Of a DNA stretch of 64,000 nt, positions 17,719 to 29,416 are shown piece by piece. Both the position numbers and the translations under genes were made by a program. This DNA is from Palleronia caenipelagi. GTDB taxonomy: Bacteria > Pseudomonadota > Alphaproteobacteria > Rhodobacterales > Rhodobacteraceae. Each line of letters begins with the position of its first letter. Positions within the stretch are counted from its first letter, which is position 1. The stretch is taken from contig NZ_VFSV01000002.1 of the NCBI RefSeq assembly GCF_007004065.1, positions 1 to 64,000 on the forward strand, read 5' to 3'. Below the pieces are notes generated by a model, which saw only the letters and a list, made by a program, of their open reading frames with translations, had not been told where the DNA came from and made no database searches.

Positions 17719-17749
17719 AGTTGCAGTTTATCGTTTCGATAAAAACTAT
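17717..17749. promoter_or_regulatory. probable OxyR operator
   Basis: An interrupted palindrome in the oxyR/katG intergenic region reads ATAGTT..TTTATCG, then a short centre, then CGATAAA..AACTAT. It has the ATAG...CTAT quarter-site pattern of OxyR sites and is centred about 103 bases before the katG start. It overlaps the oxyR start codon. Confidence 0.75.
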
Positions 17750-17809
17750 CAACTTCTGTTAATGGAACCACCCTGATACAAAGCGCGCAGAGACTGGACA
17801 CAAGGGTGA

Positions 17810-20014
<2,205 letters not shown>

Positions 20015-20036
20015 TCGGTCCAAAGGCCGAAACGGA

Positions 20037-20068
20037 AAGCGCCGGGACCTGCTCCCGGCGCTTTTTTT
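20037..20068 (+). terminator. rho-independent terminator after katG
   Basis: A perfect stem AAGCGCCGGGA/TCCCGGCGCTT with a short loop is followed by a run of eight T. Confidence 0.95.
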
Positions 20069-20090
20069 TGTGGCAGATCCCAGGAAGCTC

Positions 20091-20106
20091 TTAAAGCAAA
20101 CTTAAC
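20091..20106 (+). promoter_or_regulatory. CtrA-type box
   Basis: TTAA, seven bases, then TTAAC: an exact match to the alphaproteobacterial CtrA consensus. It is about 100 bases upstream of the GTG start of the binding-protein/kinase pair. A second, less canonical TTAA pair (spacing four) lies at 20118-20129. Confidence 0.55.
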
Positions 20107-20203
20107 CCTACCTCTCTTTAAATCCTTAATGTGGCGTCGTCATTTCCCCTGAGGCGAAATTACGAGCCATCAGTGGGGCGTCAGAATTGTTGGGGTATCG
20201 AGT

Positions 20204-21112
20204 GTGGTAGGCTTATTTGAACGACGGCAGTTTCTCGTGTCCTGTGCGGCCTACGGTCTTGGCAGCTTGGCCGCGTCGGGGAACGGCCGACAGACGTTCA
20301 AAGCCTGCCTTCGCCCCGAGACGCTGCCGCTGAGTGGTCAGGACAGCAGCGGGACCTGGATCGGGTTCGGCCCTGATTTGCTGCGGGATCTTCTCCGCCG
20401 GGCGATGCCGGGCGCGGAATTTGAAGGATGCGAGTGTCTGAGCTGGTCGAGAGCACTCCGCAGTGTCCAAACCGGAACGCTGCATTTTCTGCTGGAGGTC
20501 AACTACCACCCACAGCGTGAGCACCTCATGGATTTCATTGGCTGCACGGATACGGAACGGGCTTATCTGGTCGCGCGCGAGGACCTGCCCGTTCAACGCA
20601 TCGGGACGCTGGACGACTTCACCCGGTTGCCGGGCAACGTCATGGTGATCGCATCTTCCGTCTGGGATGCTGAATTTGAACACCGACTTGTGACCGACCC
20701 GGAATTCGGTCGGAGTTTCGTGACAGAGAGCAACCTCAAGGCGCCCGCACACCGTCCCGGTTCACAGCACATCCAAACATCGGATGCGGGCTTCGATGTC
20801 GAGATGGCGCGCGCAATCCTGCGCAAAAAGATCACTGGCATCATCGTCGGTGCGGCACATGCTGCAAGGATTATCAGGGCCGCGAACCTTCAGACGACGC
20901 CCTACGGACCAGCGGACAGGCTCAAAGCAATCGACATAGACGCGTTTGCACCGACATTCACGTATCTCGTCGTCAGCAAGCAAGTCGCAGCGAAGACCCG
21001 TATCCGATTGCGCAAGGCCTATGAAGCGGCGCGTCAGGATGGCGGCTTCGAGACACTGTGGTCCCGCTGGTATCCCGAGCGGGCTCTGCCCTCCGATGTG
21101 TCCAGGCTTTGA
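20204..21112 (+). CDS. periplasmic solute-binding-like protein, probable sensor partner
   Basis: A 302-residue protein starting with GTG. An N-terminal ERRQFLVSCAAYGLGSLAASG looks like an export signal, possibly Tat-like because of the double Arg. The body resembles SBP_bac_3 amino-acid-type binding proteins: WIGFGPDLLRDLLRRAMPGA, then HFLLEVNYHPQREHLMDFI, and a C-terminal AYEAARQDGGFETLWSRWYPE. It is not linked to any ABC permease. It ends two bases before the hybrid histidine kinase, so it most likely presents a ligand to that kinase. The ligand is unknown. No good ribosome binding site is visible, which leaves the exact start uncertain. Confidence 0.7.
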   Translation: MVGLFERRQFLVSCAAYGLGSLAASGNGRQTFKACLRPETLPLSGQDSSGTWIGFGPDLLRDLLRRAMPGAEFEGCECLSWSRALRSVQTGTLHFLLEVNYHPQREHLMDFIGCTDTERAYLVAREDLPVQRIGTLDDFTRLPGNVMVIASSVWDAEFEHRLVTDPEFGRSFVTESNLKAPAHRPGSQHIQTSDAGFDVEMARAILRKKITGIIVGAAHAARIIRAANLQTTPYGPADRLKAIDIDAFAPTFTYLVVSKQVAAKTRIRLRKAYEAARQDGGFETLWSRWYPERALPSDVSRL

Positions 21113-21114
21113 CA

Positions 21115-23379
21115 ATGCAGAGCAAACACTCACACCGAACACGACTGCCACAGATCGCCACCGTCCGGCAGGGAGCCCTCTGTTTTGTAGCTCTGCAGAT
21201 CCTGGCAATCACGGCGTTCGAGATTCTGTTCCTGCACCGGGACCTGCAACATAGTTCCCGAACCATAATCGAACCTGTTCTGGAGGCAACGGCGGCACCA
21301 GTTGGGCTGGCCATCGAAGGGCCGACCAGCTCACTTGCCGCTCATATCGCCAACGAAGCCCTGAAGACCGGTCACTTTGACCGTTTCGTCATTTTGGACA
21401 ACTTCGGCGAAACGCTGGCCTCGGCCGGCACGCTCCAAAGGGAAATGGGTCCTCTGGCAGCCGTTGCGAAACTCTTCGATCTGCCACTGCAATTCACCGT
21501 GGAACGCATTTACCGGACATTGGGCGGGTCTGAGGGCGTACTGATCGCAGACGTGAATCTATCGCCCTTGATAATGGTCCACCTCCAGGATGCGCTTGTC
21601 CGCATTGCGCTCATTCTGACAGCATCTTTGACCTTCTCGCTCGGTTTCCTGACTATCTTTATCCGGCGTTTTCAGGAGGGGACCAGCGCGCTCGTCTTAT
21701 GGACAGAACAGGCTGCACAGGACATGGAGGTGACGCCACCCACGGTCGAGAAATTCTACTTTGAAGAACTAGCGCGTCTTGCCGATCAAACGCACTCGGC
21801 CATGCGAAAGCGGCGATGCTACACCGAGAGGCTCGCGCAGGCGGCCATTGAACGGGACGATTTGTTCAGAGCCTTCGAACGGGGCCTCGGGCTGCTCGAC
21901 GTCCACGTCAGCCTGCGCGATCATCGGGGAAACGTGCAATTCTCTAACATCCCGGACGTCGCGCCGGATCCAATCAGTTGGATGCGGGACGACACCTGGA
22001 CAACAGAGGCGATCGCGAGTGAAGCCAGTGCCAAGGGCTATGAGTTGACCCGCTTTCTGTGCTCGGACGACGGCCCGGAGGACCTGACGCGGACCACACG
22101 CCTGCAGATCTCGGATCAAAAGGGAGCGTGGATTCTCCATCGGGTCACGTTGAAAGACAGTTACGTGTTGTCCCTCGGCCACGAGGTCACGCAGATCCGC
22201 GAGCGGGAACAACTTACCCATCGGACAGAGAAACTTGAGGCGTTGGGTCGGATCGCCTGCGGCATCGCCCATGATTTCAACAACGTACTCAGCATCATCG
22301 CGGGCCAGATCGAAGCGGCTGCGAACGATATGACCGTCTCGGGCACCGCAACGGCGCAGCTCGAAGCGGCACGCGGGATGGTGGATCAGGCGGCAATGAC
22401 GGTCCAGAAGTTGCGTCAGTTTTCCACTGCCGAGTACGAAAACCGGCGGTCACTGGACCTCAATCACTGGGCCAAGCTTACCGGGCCCGTAGTGGCGACC
22501 GCCATGGGTCCTGACATCGGGACATCTATCCGGTGCAATCTGAAGGCCTCTTTGCTCGTCGATCACGCGCTGCTTGAGGCGGCGATCATGAACCTCTGCC
22601 AGAATGCTCGCGACGCCATGGGCGGGCGGGGTCACCTGAGTATAGTGATCGACCCTGCGCCGGCCGATGAGGTCGCACGGCATCATCGCCTGTCACCTGA
22701 CGGTTGCTACATCATGATTTCCGTCTGCGACACCGGCCCCGGCATCCCACCCCATATCGCGCCAAAGATTTTTGAGCCATTCTACAGCACCAAGGTCAGA
22801 AATGGCGGAACAGGCCTCGGTCTTGCCACGGTTTATGGCTTTGCGCGCAACAATGGCGGCAGCATACGGTATGACCCCAACTATCGCACGGGATGCAGAT
22901 TCTTTCTGCTGCTCCCAGCAGCCTACCCACAGAAGTGCCCGGATAATATCCCCACGGCCCCGGCAACATCGCTGGCTGGCTGTTCTATCCTGCTCGTCGA
23001 AGATGAGGCGCAGCTGGCCAAACTCTATGCTGCCACGCTGCGCAGGGACAATGCCAAGGTGCGCACCGCGAACTCGCTCAGTACAGCGATGGCCCTACTT
23101 AGTTCGGGCGAGCGATTTGATCTGGCTTTGCTCGACAATTCACTGGGAGACGGCAAAGGCGTGAGCCTCGCGCCGCTTGTCAAAAAGAACAATGAGCAGG
23201 CGATTTGCATCTGTCTCTCCGGCGAGATCGGCTTTGACGCGAATAGAATGATCGATATCGACCTGATGTTGTCGAAGCCGATCAGCCTGTCCAGATTGCG
23301 CGATATTCTTGCGAGCCATCTGGTTCAGACTGTCGCGACGGACCAAGGCAGTCTCACAATCGCCCGTAACAGCGCCTGA
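21115..23379 (+). CDS. hybrid sensor histidine kinase with C-terminal receiver
   Basis: A 754-residue membrane kinase. Hydrophobic segments lie at about residues 20-40 and 160-185 and flank a periplasmic region of about 120 residues. A signalling helix and a PAS-like region follow. The phospho-acceptor His386 lies in GIACGIAHDFNNVLSII-type sequence. The ATPase domain has the N box NLCQNARDAMGG, the G1 box DTGPGIPPH, the F box FEPFYSTK and the G2 box GTGLGLATV. A receiver domain (residues 625-745) keeps Asp674 in LALLDNSLG and the Lys of LSKPISL. No output regulator is encoded nearby, so it must signal to a partner elsewhere. It starts two bases after the binding-protein-like gene. An upstream in-frame Met at 21058 lies inside that gene. 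Confidence 0.85.
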   Translation: MQSKHSHRTRLPQIATVRQGALCFVALQILAITAFEILFLHRDLQHSSRTIIEPVLEATAAPVGLAIEGPTSSLAAHIANEALKTGHFDRFVILDNFGETLASAGTLQREMGPLAAVAKLFDLPLQFTVERIYRTLGGSEGVLIADVNLSPLIMVHLQDALVRIALILTASLTFSLGFLTIFIRRFQEGTSALVLWTEQAAQDMEVTPPTVEKFYFEELARLADQTHSAMRKRRCYTERLAQAAIERDDLFRAFERGLGLLDVHVSLRDHRGNVQFSNIPDVAPDPISWMRDDTWTTEAIASEASAKGYELTRFLCSDDGPEDLTRTTRLQISDQKGAWILHRVTLKDSYVLSLGHEVTQIREREQLTHRTEKLEALGRIACGIAHDFNNVLSIIAGQIEAAANDMTVSGTATAQLEAARGMVDQAAMTVQKLRQFSTAEYENRRSLDLNHWAKLTGPVVATAMGPDIGTSIRCNLKASLLVDHALLEAAIMNLCQNARDAMGGRGHLSIVIDPAPADEVARHHRLSPDGCYIMISVCDTGPGIPPHIAPKIFEPFYSTKVRNGGTGLGLATVYGFARNNGGSIRYDPNYRTGCRFFLLLPAAYPQKCPDNIPTAPATSLAGCSILLVEDEAQLAKLYAATLRRDNAKVRTANSLSTAMALLSSGERFDLALLDNSLGDGKGVSLAPLVKKNNEQAICICLSGEIGFDANRMIDIDLMLSKPISLSRLRDILASHLVQTVATDQGSLTIARNSA

Positions 23380-23381
23380 GG

Positions 23382-23801
23382 TCAGGGAGCAGCCTGTTGG
23401 GTGATCTCTGCCTGACGGGCACGGATATCCTCCGGCCACTGGGATTTTATCCAGGACAGCACATCCCAGAGTTCTTCATCAGAGTATTTCTCTCCAAAGC
23501 CCGGCATGTTGCTTTCATATCCTCCCCCCACGACAGCGGCGGTGCCATGGACTATGATCGCCATCAGGATCGGGTCCGGATGATGCCAGGTATGGCCGGT
23601 CTCGTCATGGGGTGGGGCGGGCAACCGACCGTCCGCGCCACGCTGCTGCCAGTCCGGCTCACCGGAAAGATCGGCGCCATGGCAGGACGCGCAGGCCTCG
23701 GCATAGATCGAGGCACCGCGTTCCAGGGCTGCTTCAGACGCCATGACGGCACCGGCGAACGACATCGCCAGCGCAGCGAAGCTTATGGCGCTCTTGATCA
23801 T
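23382..23801 (-). CDS. exported single-haem cytochrome c
   Basis: A 139-residue protein with a clear signal peptide (SAISFAALAMSFAGAVMA) and one haem c motif, CASCH, at about residue 37. A Met in NMPGFGEKYSDEELWDVLSWIKSQWP is the probable axial ligand, in the usual C-terminal helix. It is a small class I periplasmic cytochrome with unknown partner. The start at 23801 begins the signal peptide; upstream in-frame codons to 24026 show no family features. Its stop lies two bases from the end of the convergent kinase gene. Confidence 0.85.
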   Translation of the reverse strand: MIKSAISFAALAMSFAGAVMASEAALERGASIYAEACASCHGADLSGEPDWQQRGADGRLPAPPHDETGHTWHHPDPILMAIIVHGTAAVVGGGYESNMPGFGEKYSDEELWDVLSWIKSQWPEDIRARQAEITQQAAP

Positions 23802-24077
23802 TGATGCTCTCCTCCGCCAGAGACCAGCGCTTCCGCGCCGCATTGATGTCATGACCCAGACATGGCTAACCCACGCGGCGAAGGTCAAGGACGAGGGCGC
23901 CACAATGGCGTGATCGCGGGCAAGGGATGAACGGACAGAGATTCGTGAGGCCTCAAACCCTGCAGGCGTGCCATGTGCGCCGAGAATGCGGAGAAACACC
24001 ATCATAAGTCTCACTGCTTTCCGCAAAAGACCCTTCTGCTACCCCGATATCAATGGGTCTTTGCCACAGAACTCAGG

Positions 24078-24641
24078 TCAGGCCTGCCCCCCTTCGCCAG
24101 ACAGGAGCAGCGGGTCGATCCCCAACGACGCTATAGCTGCGCTCCAGAGGGCGTCTGGCTGAGTCTCAAAAACCAGCTCGGACCCCGCATCAGCGACCAG
24201 CCAGACGTTCTCAGCCAACTCTGCCTCAAGCTGTCCCGATCCCCAGCCCGCATACCCCAGAATGACAATCGCAGCGTCAGGGCCACCACCCGAGGCAAGG
24301 GCCCGCAACACGTCAAGGGTCGCCGTCATCCCATATCGCCCATCAACGTCCAGCGTGGCATCCCCCTGAAAGTAATCAGCCGAGTGCAGGACGAAGCCCC
24401 GGGAATTTTCCACCGGCCCGCCGTAAAAGACCGGACGATCCTCACAGCCCGCCGTCGCGATAGACAATTGCTTGAGCAATTTGGTCAGGCTGATCTCCGC
24501 AGAAGGCTTATTAACGATGAGGCCCATGGCTCCGTCGGTTCCGTGGGAACAGAGCACGATGACGGAATGGTCGAATCTCGGATCGCCCATGCCGGGCATC
24601 GCGATCAGCAGTTTACCGGTCAGAGAGGTGACGCTTTGCAT
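24078..24641 (-). CDS. YqgE/AlgH family protein
   Basis: A 187-residue UPF0301 (YqgE/AlgH) protein: SLTGKLLIAMPGMGDPRFDHSVI at the start (GKLLIAMP, FDHSV), GAMGLIVNKP, VFYGGPVE, GYAGWGSGQLEAELAENVW, all family hallmarks. The molecular function is not established; AlgH was named from Pseudomonas alginate regulation. The start at 24641 (MQSVTSLTG) is the conserved one. It is divergent from the DsbD-like gene with about 100 bases between. Confidence 0.9.
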   Translation of the reverse strand: MQSVTSLTGKLLIAMPGMGDPRFDHSVIVLCSHGTDGAMGLIVNKPSAEISLTKLLKQLSIATAGCEDRPVFYGGPVENSRGFVLHSADYFQGDATLDVDGRYGMTATLDVLRALASGGGPDAAIVILGYAGWGSGQLEAELAENVWLVADAGSELVFETQPDALWSAAIASLGIDPLLLSGEGGQA

Positions 24642-24744
24642 GGTCTTATCATGGCGCAGTCCTGCTGTGACGCAAGGGCAGCGTGACAGCAAATGCCGTC
24701 ATCGTGACTTTTCAAATCACCCGGAGCACCTTTATTTACAGCCC

Positions 24745-25533
24745 ATGATCCGAAGACTTGCCATAATTCTCATTGCAGCGATCGCCGCACCGGCGGCATT
24801 CGCGGCAGACATCGCCCAGATCCGGGTTCTGCCCGGCTGGCGGCAAAGCGACACCCATCACATGGCAGCGCTGGAAATCCGTCTCGCCCCGGGGTGGAAG
24901 ACCTATTGGCGCATCCCGGGCGAGGCGGGAATCGCACCGAGTTTCGACTGGTCGCGGTCGGAAAATGTCGGCGCGTTCCGGGTCCACTGGCCGACTCCCG
25001 ATCGGTTCGGGACGAAAGGGCTGCGGTATTTCGGCTATCAGGACACGGTCGTGCTGCCCGTGGAGATTACGCCGCGCCGCGCCGGTGAGCCAATCACGCT
25101 GGATGTCGATCTCGATATCGGTGTCTGCAAGGACGTCTGTGTACCTGTTCAGGCCACCGTCGGCGCGGCACTGCTCGCCACGTCCACGCGACCCGACGCG
25201 CGCATCCGCCTGTCGCTCGCTGATCAACCTGTTCCGGGCAACCGGGCGGGCGTGCGGTCTTCGCGCTGCCGGATCGAAATGCGCGACGGGTCGCCTGTGC
25301 TGACGGCTCAGATCGACCTGCCCGCTCAGGGTCGTGACGAAGATGTGTTGTTCGAGAGCCATCAGCCCGGGGTCGCCCTCGCCGGTCGCAGTGCCGTGCG
25401 GGAGGGTGGGATTCTCCATGCCGAAGCCCGCATCCGGACGCGAGACGGAGACCCCGCGTTTCTCGAACGTGGCTCTGTCGGGCTGGTTGTTCTGGGTGAC
25501 GATCAGGCGGTGACAATCCCGCATTGCGGCTGA
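24745..25533 (+). CDS. DsbD alpha-domain-like exported protein
   Basis: A 262-residue secreted protein. A signal peptide (RRLAIILIAAIAAPAAFA) precedes a domain like the N-terminal periplasmic domain of DsbD (PF11412): GWKTYWRIPGEAGIAPSFDW, a YFGYQDTVVLPVEI block, and the redox pair in IGVCKDVCVP (CxxxC). In DsbD this domain passes electrons to periplasmic partners; here the membrane and thioredoxin-like domains are absent, so it must receive electrons from another protein. The CxxxC is intact. The upstream in-frame codons overlap yqgE on the other strand and were rejected as a start. Confidence 0.82.
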   Translation: MIRRLAIILIAAIAAPAAFAADIAQIRVLPGWRQSDTHHMAALEIRLAPGWKTYWRIPGEAGIAPSFDWSRSENVGAFRVHWPTPDRFGTKGLRYFGYQDTVVLPVEITPRRAGEPITLDVDLDIGVCKDVCVPVQATVGAALLATSTRPDARIRLSLADQPVPGNRAGVRSSRCRIEMRDGSPVLTAQIDLPAQGRDEDVLFESHQPGVALAGRSAVREGGILHAEARIRTRDGDPAFLERGSVGLVVLGDDQAVTIPHCG

Positions 25534-25539
25534 CCTGTT

Positions 25540-26259
25540 TCAGACCATCCGGATCACATCGCGGTCGATGGCCAGCATGTACCCCCGTCGCGCCACCGTG
25601 CGCACCAGCACCGCGCTGATCAACTGATTGCCCAGCGCGTCACGCAGACGCTTGATCCGCGTGGCCCCCGCGGCTTCATCGCAGTCGGACGCGTCGCGCC
25701 CGGAGACAAGTGCTTCGATCTCGGCCCCGTTCAGGATCTCGTCATCGAGCCGCGCTTCCGCCAGAACCGAGAGCGTCTCGATGGCGGCGGCGGTCAGGGT
25801 GAATTCCATGTTGTTCAGGCTCACAGACCGCGCCTCGCGACTGATGAGCAGCGACTGCACCTGAATACCCGCCCGCTCGATCTCGCGCATCCGGCGGTAG
25901 AGGGCGCTCAACACCACCAGAAAAGCCAGCGCCACGACCAGGAGTGCCACTGCAAACACAAGCAGCACAAAGATCACGGTCCGGTAAGACGCCAACACCT
26001 CGGAGAAAGCCGTCCCCGATTGGGCCAGGATCTCCAGCAGGCGAATGTCCTGCCCGCCGGTCAGCCCGGTGTTTTCGACAAAGATCCGCTCGACCCGCGC
26101 GTCAAACGCATCCGCGTCAGGCAGGCTCGCAAAGAGCAGGATGGCAGCCACCGCCAGAATACCCACCACGGCAAAGAGGCCCATGGCGATCATCCAACCG
26201 ATGGATTTCGACGAGTCAGTAGCGGAGGAAATACGTGCCAGCATCGTCTTTGCGCTCAT
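25540..26259 (-). CDS. membrane-anchored protein with C-terminal winged-helix domain
   Basis: A 239-residue protein. Two membrane segments lie at about residues 20-44 and 94-118, enclosing a periplasmic loop of about 50 residues. The cytoplasmic part from about residue 145 looks like an OmpR-type winged-helix domain: NNMEFTLTAAAIETLSVLAE, then RIKRLRDALG, then VRTVARRGYMLAI, where the last two match the recognition helix and wing. This gives a one-component, membrane-bound regulator of the ToxR/CadC kind but with the order reversed (membrane part first). The target and signal are unknown. It overlaps the upstream small gene by 44 bases on the same strand, which suggests they work together. 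Confidence 0.7.
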   Translation of the reverse strand: MSAKTMLARISSATDSSKSIGWMIAMGLFAVVGILAVAAILLFASLPDADAFDARVERIFVENTGLTGGQDIRLLEILAQSGTAFSEVLASYRTVIFVLLVFAVALLVVALAFLVVLSALYRRMREIERAGIQVQSLLISREARSVSLNNMEFTLTAAAIETLSVLAEARLDDEILNGAEIEALVSGRDASDCDEAAGATRIKRLRDALGNQLISAVLVRTVARRGYMLAIDRDVIRMV

Positions 26260-26506
26260 GTGCTTCTTTCTCTTTCAGGGTGTCCATCACCGTCAGGAGC
26301 GTCCAGCCCCCCGCCTCCAGCCGCTCGGCGACCGCGTCCTCGACCCGATCACACTCGTCGTCATCGAGTTCGACAATCCCGTAATGAAGGCGCAGCGGAT
26401 CGTCCTGCTTGGCCTTGTATTCCACGAAACAACTGGCCCCCGCCATGCCTGCTACAAGGGCGGTCGCGGGGACTGCCATGAGAACTGCTCGTATTGCCTG
26501 TCGCAT
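26216..26506 (-). CDS. small exported hypothetical protein
   Basis: A 96-residue protein with an N-terminal signal-like stretch (MRQAIRAVLMAVPATALVAG) ending before a Cys (GASCFVEYKAKQDD). The rest is polar and acidic, ending in TYFLRY. I recognise it only as a conserved type of Rhodobacteraceae hypothetical protein. It is probably periplasmic; the two Cys residues could form a disulfide. The 3' end overlaps the membrane-anchored winged-helix gene by 44 bases, so one could affect translation of the other. The start at 26506 begins the signal peptide. Confidence 0.65.
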   Translation of the reverse strand: MRQAIRAVLMAVPATALVAGMAGASCFVEYKAKQDDPLRLHYGIVELDDDECDRVEDAVAERLEAGGWTLLTVMDTLKEKEAHERKDDAGTYFLRY

Positions 26507-26686
26507 CACATCGCTCCGAAGCTGCGATTCTTCCCGCGATCCTGCCACGCGGGGTCCGGTCTGGCCATGACGCAAGGCGTGTTATCCCCTGACACGCGCC
26601 TGTTATTGCCTGATTTCGACCCTCAGGGGCAGGTCTGATCCCACAAGGCCGCATATCCCATGCGTCAGACCCACAGGAGATCAGCC

Positions 26687-27322
26687 ATGACCCGCTTGCT
26701 CACCGCCGCCCTCATCAGCGCCTCTCTCATCGCGACGCCCGTCACCGCCGAGACCCGCCGCACGACCCCACAGCAAGAGCAGCAGATCGGCCAGATCCTG
26801 GCCGCGCTCGCAGGGCTCGGCGTTTTGGCCTACGCGGTCCAGAAGTCGAAGGATGATGACGACGACGATAAAAAGAAGAAGCGCAAGAAGCGCGAAAAGG
26901 AACGCGCCGAGGCAGAGCGTCTCGAAAAGGAACGCAAGGCAAAGGAACGCCGGGAAAAGGAACGCAAGGCCGCCGCGCAACAGGCCCGTGACGACGAGGT
27001 TGCCCGCCGCCGTGAAGAAGACCAGCGCCTCGCCCATAACGACCGCTGGGATCAGGAGCGTCGCTGGGATCGTTGGGACAACCGGGATCGCTGGCAGCGC
27101 GACTGGACCCCGACTGTGCCCGAGCATTGCGTCGTCCACACCTCGACCGGCGAGCGTCCCCCGCGCATCGCTGCGGCACCTTGTCTCCGCTACAACGGCA
27201 TCACCCGCGAAGACCTGCCGCGTCAGTGCCGTGACACCTTCCGCACACCCGATGGCCCGATGCGCGGCTACGGCCTGCCCTGTCTGCGCCAGAATGGTGT
27301 GCGGATTGCCGGTCGCCGCTGA
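26687..27322 (+). CDS. exported hypothetical protein with a charged coiled-coil segment
   Basis: A 211-residue protein. A signal peptide (TRLLTAALISASLIATPVTA) is followed by a short helical segment (QIGQILAALAGLGVLAYAVQ). A long run of Lys, Glu and Arg (about residues 55-115) would form a charged single helix or coiled coil and includes a DDDDDD/KKKK stretch. The C-terminal part has Trp-Asp-Arg repeats (DRWD, RRWDRWDNRD) and four Cys (HCVVH, PCLRYN, QCRD, PCLRQN) that look like two related half-motifs. The function is unknown. The start has AGGAGA upstream. A terminator follows. Confidence 0.7.
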   Translation: MTRLLTAALISASLIATPVTAETRRTTPQQEQQIGQILAALAGLGVLAYAVQKSKDDDDDDKKKKRKKREKERAEAERLEKERKAKERREKERKAAAQQARDDEVARRREEDQRLAHNDRWDQERRWDRWDNRDRWQRDWTPTVPEHCVVHTSTGERPPRIAAAPCLRYNGITREDLPRQCRDTFRTPDGPMRGYGLPCLRQNGVRIAGRR

Positions 27323-27342
27323 CCCCGGCGGCGACCAGACTG

Positions 27343-27371
27343 GCCCGGGTGCGTGCGCCCGGGTCTTTTTT
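27343..27371 (+). terminator. rho-independent terminator
   Basis: CCCGGGTGCGTGCGCCCGGG forms a GC-rich stem and is followed by TCTTTTTT. It ends the unit of the charged exported protein before rnhB. Confidence 0.85.
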
Positions 27372-27407
27372 GTTGAGATTTAACGGACCTTCACCCATGC
27401 CGGTGCC

Positions 27408-28085
27408 ATGGCCGACTATTCCATCGAATCCAGCCTTCATCGTCTTGGTGCCCGGTTGATCGCCGGAGTGGATGAGGTCGGCCGGGGACCGCTCGCGGGA
27501 CCAGTCACTGCCGCTGCCGTGATCCTTGCGCCCGTCATGGTGCCCCCCGGCCTCAATGACAGCAAAAAACTCACCGTAAATCGCAGGGCCGAACTGGCGC
27601 GTGATATTCACAGGGTGGCGCTTGTCGGCATTGGCGAGGCGACGGTCGAGGAAATTGATGAGATCAACATACTTCAGGCAACCTTTCTCGCCATGCACCG
27701 CGCCATCGCCGCGCTGCCTGTAACCCCCGACGCGCTGCTGATCGACGGCAACCGAGCCCCCAAGGATCTGCCCTGCCCAGCGCATACGATCCCCAAAGGG
27801 GATGGCCGCAGCGTCTCGATCGCAGCTGCGTCGATTGTGGCCAAAGAGTGGCGGGATCGGGGCATGCGGGCGCTGGCGCAACAGTACCCGGAATATGGTT
27901 GGGAAAAAAACGCGGGCTACGGCACCGCACAGCACTTGACGGCGCTGAAAAGCCACGGCGCGACCACACATCATAGACGCAGCTTCGCGCCGGTCCGCAA
28001 TATCTTGTTGCAAGAAAAATCAATCGAATCAGAGCACAAAAACACTTTGCAAGGCAGAATCACCCCCGGCAATCTGGAGCTATAA
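27408..28085 (+). CDS. rnhB: ribonuclease HII
   Basis: A 225-residue RNase HII. The catalytic acidic residues are visible: the DE of [15 protein letters not shown] near residue 21, the Asp in LLIDGN, and the Asp in the later [15 protein letters not shown] helix. It removes single ribonucleotides and RNA primers from DNA. The C-terminus is about 25 residues longer than the core (from [10 protein letters not shown] on) and poorly conserved; this tail region carries two GANTC sites just before ccrM. It ends 36 bases before the chosen ccrM start, so the two may be cotranscribed. Confidence 0.93.
   Translation: MADYSIESSLHRLGARLIAGVDEVGRGPLAGPVTAAAVILAPVMVPPGLNDSKKLTVNRRAELARDIHRVALVGIGEATVEEIDEINILQATFLAMHRAIAALPVTPDALLIDGNRAPKDLPCPAHTIPKGDGRSVSIAAASIVAKEWRDRGMRALAQQYPEYGWEKNAGYGTAQHLTALKSHGATTHHRRSFAPVRNILLQEKSIESEHKNTLQGRITPGNLEL
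28026..28061 (+). promoter_or_regulatory. pair of GANTC methylation sites upstream of ccrM
   Basis: GAATC occurs at 28026-28030 and at 28057-28061, within the 3' end of rnhB and 60-100 bases before the ccrM start. In Caulobacter two GANTC sites in the ccrM leader tie its transcription to methylation state. A similar control is possible here, though no promoter is obvious. Confidence 0.45.
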
Positions 28086-29219
<1,134 letters not shown>

Positions 29220-29292
29220 TCTCACGTCCGCCAGTGCCGGGCACTCTATAGTGACGGATGCGCCCGAGGGCGCAACCGACCGGCACAAACTT

Positions 29293-29328
29293 GCCCCGCC
29301 ATCCCCCCGGATGCGCGGGGCTTTTTTT
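29293..29328 (+). terminator. rho-independent terminator after ccrM
   Basis: GCCCCGC pairs with GCGGGGC across a loop and is followed by seven T on the plus strand. Confidence 0.85.
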
Positions 29329-29343
29329 ACGGGTCATTTGGCC

Positions 29344-29370
29344 AAAAAAAGGGCGCGGTACCCCGCGCCC
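29344..29370 (-). terminator. rho-independent terminator after the HU gene
   Basis: On the minus strand, GGGCGCGG..CCGCGCCC forms the stem and seven T follow. It is back to back with the ccrM terminator. Confidence 0.9.
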
Positions 29371-29416
29371 TGATTATATAATTGGATGGCTGCCGGCAGT
29401 CGCGGCAAAGAAGGGA

